The notes under the pieces: model-generated
Told to the model about the DNA's origin: nothing
Seen by the model: only the letters and a program-made list of their open reading frames with translations
The model's database searches: none
Assembly (NCBI GenBank): GCA_026389955.1
Contig: JAPLGY010000528.1
Coordinates: 1-10,429 of the forward strand
Origin: Caldilinea sp.
GTDB taxonomy: Bacteria; Chloroflexota; Anaerolineae; Caldilineales; Caldilineaceae
Direction of reading: 5' to 3'
DNA: 10,429 bases
Made by a program: the position numbers and the translations under genes
Part shown: one piece after another, positions 6,461 through 10,429 of the stretch
How positions within the stretch are numbered: the first letter of the stretch is position 1
How the letters are laid out: each line of letters starts with the position of its first letter

Positions 6461-7483
6461 CTACCGCTTCTGTAAAAAGCCGTCCATCCAGACGACCAAG
6501 AGAAAGACCAGCCCTTTGGCGATCTGTTGTGCTTCGTAGGGCACGTTGAGCAGGACCAGCAGATTGTTGAGGACGCCCAGGATGAGGACTCCTACGACCG
6601 TGCGCAGGGTGCCGCCGCGCCCGCCGAAGAGGCTGGTTCCTCCCAAAACAGCTGCGATCAGCGAATCAAAATCCATCCCGACACCCGCATTGGCGACGGT
6701 GCTGCCCGTGCGCGAAGTCATGATCAGCCCGGCCAGCGCCGCCGTGGTGCCACAAAAGACATAGGTGGCCAGTTTGAGCGGGGCGACCCTGAGCCCGGCC
6801 AGGGCGCCCGCCCGCGGGTTGAACCCGATCACAAAGAGCGAACGGCCAAAGGTCGTGTGGCGCAGCATCAGCTCCAACACGACCCCCAACAGGAAAAAGA
6901 GGATGACTGAGTAATGCAGCGAGTCAAAGAGTTTTCCCCGCCCCAACCACAAGAAGCTGTCGACCGACGCATACCAGGTCTTGGACTGGGTCAGGATCAG
7001 GTTGACCGAATAGACCAGAATGCTGGTGCCGAGCGTGATCAAAAAGGCATTGGCGCGCGTCCAGACAATAATGGTTCCATTCAACAGGCCGATCAGCGCG
7101 CCAGCCAGCAGCCCCAGCAGCACAGAGAGGCCAAACCCGGCGCCCCACAGCTGGCTGATCACCGCCACGATGCCCGCCAGCCCGACCACATAGGCCACGG
7201 ACATGTCGAAGTTGCCGGTGATGAGCAGGATCGTCTGCCCCATCGCCACGATGCCCAGCACCGAGACCGTCCACAAAATGTTGAGCAGGTTTTGGGGTGT
7301 CAAAAAGACCGGCGACAAAAATGCGCCGAGCCCCATCAGCCCGGCCAGGATGATGAATGCCGGGTTGGCTGCCAGAAAATGCCGCAACTCTGCCAGCGCG
7401 CCGTGTGGGTCGAACCCTCCCGGGGGCTGGGCCAGGGACTGTGCCGTCTTGTGCATCGTCGCCTTCTCCTGCTCTTTGATCAT
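6461..7483 (-). CDS. Sugar ABC transporter permease, RbsC family (first permease)
   Basis: The protein has 340 residues: a polar N-terminal stretch (~1-35), then a multi-span membrane domain. Family marks are LLITGNFDMSVAYVVGLAG, where the usual GGIDLS is replaced by GNFDMS, and AAVLGGTSLFGGRGGTLRTVVGV near the end, the ATPase-contact loop. It probably pairs with the next permease to form the channel. The ATG at 7483 overlaps the ATPase stop by 4 bases (ATGA), which points to coupled translation. An in-frame ATG nine codons later (7456) has AGGAG 9 bases upstream and is a credible alternative start. The change in the GGIDLS motif between the two permeases supports division of labour rather than recent duplication. 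Confidence 0.93.
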   Translation of the reverse strand: MIKEQEKATMHKTAQSLAQPPGGFDPHGALAELRHFLAANPAFIILAGLMGLGAFLSPVFLTPQNLLNILWTVSVLGIVAMGQTILLITGNFDMSVAYVVGLAGIVAVISQLWGAGFGLSVLLGLLAGALIGLLNGTIIVWTRANAFLITLGTSILVYSVNLILTQSKTWYASVDSFLWLGRGKLFDSLHYSVILFFLLGVVLELMLRHTTFGRSLFVIGFNPRAGALAGLRVAPLKLATYVFCGTTAALAGLIMTSRTGSTVANAGVGMDFDSLIAAVLGGTSLFGGRGGTLRTVVGVLILGVLNNLLVLLNVPYEAQQIAKGLVFLLVVWMDGFLQKR

Positions 7484-9003
7484 GCTGCCTGGCCCGTTGC
7501 GAAGCGCATGATGGTTTCCTCGGTGGCCTGCGGACCCGGCAACTCCGCCCGGATTCGGCCTTGGTACATCACCAGGATGCGGTCGCTCATCGCCAGAATC
7601 TCGGGCAATTCAGAGGAGATCATCAGGATCGCCATCCCCTGGCTGGCCAGACGGTTGAGCAAGGCGTAGATTTCTGACTTGGCACCGACGTCGATGCCGC
7701 GCGTCGGCTCATCGACCAGCAGCACTTTGGGGTGGGTTGCCAGCCATCGCGCAATGACCACCCGCTGCTGGTTGCCTCCACTCAGGTACTGCACCTGCTG
7801 CCGGATCGAGGGGGTTTTGATGGCCAGGCGGCGCACAGAATCCTGGGCCAGGTCCGTCTCCCGGCGTGCCCGGATGACCCCCAGCCAGGAGAGTTTGTTC
7901 AGCACGGCCAGCGAGATGTTGTTTTTGACCGGCATGGGCAGCACCAGCCCCTGCTCTTTGCGGTCCTCTGGCACCAGCCCGATGCCAGCCGCAATGCAGT
8001 CGTCGGGGCAGGTCGGGCGGATTCGTCTGCCCTCAACCCAGATTTCGCCCTTCTGGTAGGGCAGATCGCCAAAGATCGCTCGTGCCAGCTCGGTGCGTCC
8101 GGCACCGACCAGACCGGCTATCCCCAGAATTTCGCCTTGGTGCAGGGTCAGCGAGATGTCCTTCAAAATCCCCTGGACCGTGAGCTGTTTCACTTCGAGC
8201 ACGGGGGGACCGACCGGCGTTGGCTGTTTTTGGTACAGATCCTGCAGGTCACGCCCGATCATCATTCGGATCACGCCGTCGGTATTCACAGTCTGGAGCG
8301 TCTGGGTGGTCACCAGGACCCCGTCGCGCAGGACGGTCAGGGTGTCACAGATCTGAAAAATTTCCTCCATGCGGTGTGAGATATAGAGGAGAGCAATTTT
8401 TTTGGCCTGCAGACGCCGGATCACAGAGAAGAGCCGTTCTGTCTCGCGCAGCGTCAGCGAGGAGGTCGGCTCGTCAAAAATTACGACCCGCGCATCAAGC
8501 GAGACGGCGCGGGCGATCGCCACCATCTGCCGCTCAGCGATCGAGCACATGCCGAGCGGCAAAGCCGGATCGGTGGCGACCCCCAGGTCCGCAAGCCAGC
8601 GGGCAGCCTCCCGGTTCATCCGTCCAAAATCGATCAGACCGAAGCGGTTGCGCGGCTGCCGGCCGATGAAGATATTCTCGGCGATCGACAGGTAGGGTTC
8701 CAGGTTGACCTCTTGGTGCACCGGGACGATGCCCAGCCGGAGCGCGTGGGCTGGGTCCCGGATCAGCTGCGGCTGGCCATCCAACAAAATCTCTCCTTCG
8801 GTCGGCTGGTAGACGCCGGCAAGGATTTTGATCAGCGTCGATTTGCCAGCCCCATTTTCGCCGACCAGCGCGCGGACTTCGCCCGCCCGCAGCTCGAGAC
8901 TCACCTGGTGAAGCGCCCGCACCCCTGGAAAGGATTTGCTGATGCTGCGCATCTCCAACAGCGGTGCATCTGGCAGATTCTCTGCACTGCTTGCCTGCCG
9001 CAT
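7480..9003 (-). CDS. Sugar ABC transporter ATP-binding protein, two nucleotide-binding domains (RbsA/MglA-like)
   Basis: At 507 residues it has the usual length of the double-domain sugar-import ATPases. First domain: Walker A GENGAGKST (48-56), Q-loop Q97, a signature region CSIAERQMVAIARA (153-166) in place of the usual LSGGQ, and Walker B VVIFDEP with D177/E178. Second domain: a degenerate Walker A, GLVGAGRTEL (297-306), signature LSGGNQQRV (from 407) and Walker B LLVDEPTRGID with D431/E432. A degenerate second P-loop is normal in this family. It powers import through the two permeases from the cytoplasmic side. The gene starts one base after the reductase stop, with GAGGGAG in the end of the reductase gene as ribosome site, and it overlaps the next gene by 4 bases. 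Confidence 0.97.
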   Translation of the reverse strand: MRQASSAENLPDAPLLEMRSISKSFPGVRALHQVSLELRAGEVRALVGENGAGKSTLIKILAGVYQPTEGEILLDGQPQLIRDPAHALRLGIVPVHQEVNLEPYLSIAENIFIGRQPRNRFGLIDFGRMNREAARWLADLGVATDPALPLGMCSIAERQMVAIARAVSLDARVVIFDEPTSSLTLRETERLFSVIRRLQAKKIALLYISHRMEEIFQICDTLTVLRDGVLVTTQTLQTVNTDGVIRMMIGRDLQDLYQKQPTPVGPPVLEVKQLTVQGILKDISLTLHQGEILGIAGLVGAGRTELARAIFGDLPYQKGEIWVEGRRIRPTCPDDCIAAGIGLVPEDRKEQGLVLPMPVKNNISLAVLNKLSWLGVIRARRETDLAQDSVRRLAIKTPSIRQQVQYLSGGNQQRVVIARWLATHPKVLLVDEPTRGIDVGAKSEIYALLNRLASQGMAILMISSELPEILAMSDRILVMYQGRIRAELPGPQATEETIMRFATGQAA

Positions 9004-9004
9004 C

Positions 9005-10003
9005 CTACTCCCTCACAGCCAGGGTCAGGGTGCGGCGCATACGGGGGAAGTTGTAGCGGGTGCCCGGGAAGCGCTGCAGCCCTTCTTCCGTGACTTCGGT
9101 CTGGAACAGGTCGGTGATCTCCTGGCGCTCTGCGGGGGAGAGAATGACGCCGGGAACCTGGGCTGCCGACTCCACCTGGGTGAGCGAGCTGACGCCCAGG
9201 ATCGGCTGGGTCACCGCTGGGTGATGCATCACCCAGGCGGCGGCGAGCTGGGCCGGCTCGACCCCTTTGGCTTGGGCGTAGGCCACAAACCGTTCGAGCG
9301 AGCGACCGTGCTGAGAAAGCCAGGTCAACACCCGTGAGTCGGTCATCCCGCGTGTGGCTGCATCCATCGGCATTCCTGGCAAAAAACGGCCGGTCAGCAG
9401 ACCTATCGCCAGGGGGCGATAGGCGGTAATGGCAATCTGTTCCAAAGAGGCCTGCGGCAGGATTTCGACCTCTATCCCGCGCTCCATCAGATTGTAGGCG
9501 ACCTGGTTGCAGCGCAGCTGTGCCCAGCCGCGAGCGGCTGCGACGGCATTGGCGGAGGCCAGCAGATAGGCTGGAAAATTGCAGCAGCCGACCAGGCGGG
9601 TCTTTCCGGCGCGTACCCCCTCGTTCAGAGCGCCCATCATTTCGGTCAGGTTCATGCCCTGCACGGGCCAGTGGATAAGATACAAATCAACATAAGACAT
9701 CTGAAGCCGTACCAGCGATTCGTCGAGGCTGGTCAGGATGCTGTTGCGGTCGACACCTTTGACGACCTTGGTGGTGACAAACAGCTGTTCGCGGGGGGCT
9801 GCCTTCAGGGCATTGCCCAGGTACTGTTCGCTGGCGCCTGCCGAATACATGGCTGCGGTGTCAAACGCGTTGATCCCCAATGCCAGCGCTCTGGCGACGA
9901 TCGCCTCGGAGAGGGCTGCATCGCATTTGTCGCCAAACATCATGGTGCCCAGACAGACTTGTGATACGGGCAGTGGGTGCCCAGGAAAAGCAACATAGCG
10001 CAT
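9005..10003 (-). CDS. Aldo/keto reductase
   Basis: The 332 residues show the aldo/keto reductase barrel with the full catalytic tetrad: D48 and Y53 in FDTAAMY, K79 in VTTK and H111 in LIHWP. GASEQYLGNAL (56-66) matches the family GxSExxLG stretch. Such enzymes reduce carbonyls or oxidise alcohols and sugars with NAD(P)H in the cytoplasm. It is the first gene of the operon, directly behind a near-consensus promoter and palindromic operator, so it should be strongly induced along with the transporter. The start at 10003 has only a weak AAGG site, and no better start lies near. It most likely acts on the imported sugar or a derivative. The substrate and preferred direction are unknown. Confidence 0.95.
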   Translation of the reverse strand: MRYVAFPGHPLPVSQVCLGTMMFGDKCDAALSEAIVARALALGINAFDTAAMYSAGASEQYLGNALKAAPREQLFVTTKVVKGVDRNSILTSLDESLVRLQMSYVDLYLIHWPVQGMNLTEMMGALNEGVRAGKTRLVGCCNFPAYLLASANAVAAARGWAQLRCNQVAYNLMERGIEVEILPQASLEQIAITAYRPLAIGLLTGRFLPGMPMDAATRGMTDSRVLTWLSQHGRSLERFVAYAQAKGVEPAQLAAAWVMHHPAVTQPILGVSSLTQVESAAQVPGVILSPAERQEITDLFQTEVTEEGLQRFPGTRYNFPRMRRTLTLAVRE

Positions 10004-10022
10004 AAAAAACCTTATGTTTATT

Positions 10023-10040
10023 TAGAAAAACGTTTCGCTA
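10023..10040. promoter_or_regulatory. LacI/GalR-type palindromic operator
   Basis: TAGAAAAACGTTTCGCTA is an 18-bp imperfect palindrome centred on CG: seven of nine positions in each half are symmetric, including the core AAACGTTT. A central CG with A/T-rich flanks is typical of LacI/GalR-family operators. It lies 13 bases downstream of the -10 box, over the expected first transcribed bases, where a bound repressor would block initiation or early elongation. A LacI-family gene begins 300 bases away in the opposite direction. Confidence 0.7.
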
Positions 10041-10052
10041 GAGGATGATGAA

Positions 10053-10081
10053 ATTATAACAAACCTGAGCAGCCAAGTCAA
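10053..10081 (-). promoter_or_regulatory. Sigma70-type promoter of the operon
   Basis: On the minus strand, -35 TTGACT (10081-10076) and -10 TATAAT (10058-10053) are separated by exactly 17 bases. This is one mismatch from the full consensus. Transcription would begin near 10046, giving a leader of about 43 bases before the reductase ATG. No other site in the window is this good. It should drive all six operon genes down to 3226. Confidence 0.88.
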
Positions 10082-10115
10082 CCTGTAAAAAAGGTGTGGG
10101 TCTACTTCACGGCGG

Positions 10116-10138
10116 GGGCTGCTTTTGGGCAGCAGCCC
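10116..10138 (+). other. Hairpin in the intergenic control region
   Basis: GGGCTGCT and AGCAGCCC form a perfect 8-bp stem with a 7-nt loop. It lies upstream of the operon promoter and upstream of the regulator gene. No T-tract follows on either strand, so a terminator role is not supported. It could belong to a regulator leader transcript or be a protein site. Confidence 0.4.
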
Positions 10139-10139
10139 A

Positions 10140-10165
10140 GCCGCTCAGCACGGCCGCTCAGCACG
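10140..10165. repeat. Two tandem 13-bp repeats
   Basis: GCCGCTCAGCACG occurs twice head to tail and is followed by a partial third copy (GCCGCT, 10166-10171). The 13-bp period is not a codon multiple, in keeping with a non-coding region. It may be a replication-slippage product or a pair of binding sites. Confidence 0.8.
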
Positions 10166-10169
10166 GCCG

Positions 10170-10216
10170 CTTGAAGGAGGATTTGGTGCGGGCTTGGCAC
10201 CTTTTTTGTCTTCAAG
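10170..10216 (+). terminator. Nested hairpin with T6 run in the regulator leader
   Basis: GGTGC (10185-10189) and GCACC (10197-10201) form a 5-bp stem with a 7-nt loop, followed directly by six T on the plus strand. An outer pair, CTTGAAG (10170-10176) and CTTCAAG (10210-10216), encloses it. The inner part resembles a weak intrinsic terminator. The outer pair could form a competing or cruciform structure. A terminator or attenuator before the regulator gene is possible, but the stem is short. Confidence 0.3.
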
Positions 10217-10258
10217 CAGACCCAGCGGGTGTTTGCGCGACGGCTTCTGTGCAGGGTG

Positions 10259-10267
10259 TGGTATCCT
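10259..10267 (+). promoter_or_regulatory. Possible extended -10 promoter for the LacI-family gene
   Basis: TGGTATCCT fits an extended -10 element (TGnTATnnT). No good -35 box stands at 16-18 bases; the nearest candidate, TTGCGC at 10233-10238, is 23 bases away. It would place the start near 10274 and give a leader of about 65 bases. This is the best candidate on this strand but weak. Confidence 0.25.
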
Positions 10268-10338
10268 ATGGAGTGAACCGCACAACAGAACTGGTGGCTG
10301 GCAAAGCTGGGCAGGCCAGCCGAGATGCAGGGAGGCTT

Positions 10339-10429
10339 ATGGCGCAGCAGCGAGTCACCATCACCGACGTCGCCAGAGCGGCCGGCGTTGTACTTCACCG
10401 TGCTTGGTGAGCCGCCTTTGAAGATGTTG
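10339..10429 (+). pseudogene. LacI-family transcriptional regulator, N-terminal start with early frame loss
   Basis: ATG at 10339, with GGGAGG ending 3 bases upstream, opens MAQQRVTITDVARAAGV. This is a clear LacI/GalR helix-turn-helix beginning (VTIxDVAxxAGV). The family then expects a recognition helix such as SxxTVSRVL. Instead the frame reads VLHRAW and stops at TGA 10408-10410, after 23 residues. Another frame gives FTV at about the right place, so a small insertion or deletion after codon 17 is likely. The window ends 19 bases later, so the rest of the gene cannot be examined. It is divergent from the transport operon and next to a LacI-type operator, the expected arrangement for a local repressor. 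It may be a true pseudogene or a sequencing or assembly error near a contig end. Confidence 0.6.

Noticed and set aside
5736..6539. 267-codon plus-strand frame opposite the permease genes
   Set aside because: The translation is rich in Gln, Asp and Arg without motifs, as expected from the complement of membrane-protein codons. The permease reading is unambiguous.
10096..10410. 104-codon plus-strand frame upstream of and including the LacI start
   Set aside because: Only the last 23 codons match a known family and have a ribosome site. The upstream part runs through tandem repeats and hairpins and looks non-coding.

Overview
The window most resembles a chromosomal segment of a Chloroflexota bacterium (Anaerolineae/Caldilineae type). 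This is an inference. It rests on moderately high GC, a secreted multidomain protein with Thr-Pro linkers ending in a short IFLP-type tail, and the style of the sugar-transport operon. No rRNA, tRNA, CRISPR array, transposase or phage gene was seen.

Layout. (1) Positions 1-3156, plus strand: the 3' part of a large secreted protein whose start lies outside the window. It carries an M23-type metallopeptidase domain, a Pro/Thr linker, an Ig-like domain, three PA14-like domains, two InlB-type repeats, nine 15-bp Thr-Pro repeats and the short C-terminal tail. (2) Positions 3157-3225: a convergent gap with a strong hairpin. (3) Positions 3226-10003, minus strand: one operon, read from right to left. 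Its genes are an aldo/keto reductase, a double-domain sugar ABC ATPase, two RbsC-type permeases, a periplasmic-binding lipoprotein and a nitrilase-superfamily amidase. The junctions are tight (1-nt gap, 4-nt overlap, 20-nt gap). The exceptions are the stretches on either side of the binding-protein gene. One holds a possible 30-codon ORF with a near-perfect Shine-Dalgarno sequence that ends overlapping the binding-protein start. The other holds two strong tandem hairpins. (4) Positions 10004-10338: a control region with a near-consensus sigma70 promoter for the operon, an 18-bp palindromic LacI/GalR-type operator just downstream of the -10 box, and leader hairpins and a tandem repeat on the side facing right. 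(5) From 10339, plus strand: a divergent LacI-family regulator whose DNA-binding start is recognisable, but whose frame closes after 23 codons.

How the parts fit. A LacI-type repressor probably senses a sugar-like ligand and blocks the operon at the operator. The ABC system imports the ligand, and the reductase and amidase act on it or on a derivative. The substrate cannot be told from sequence alone; an amide- or amino-containing sugar or polyol would fit the enzyme pair but is speculative. The convergent M23/PA14 protein has no visible functional link to the operon. I see no clearly new defence or mobile system. The most unusual items are the small coupled ORF, the broken regulator, the compositional step inside the M23/PA14 gene, and the very clean promoter/operator pair.
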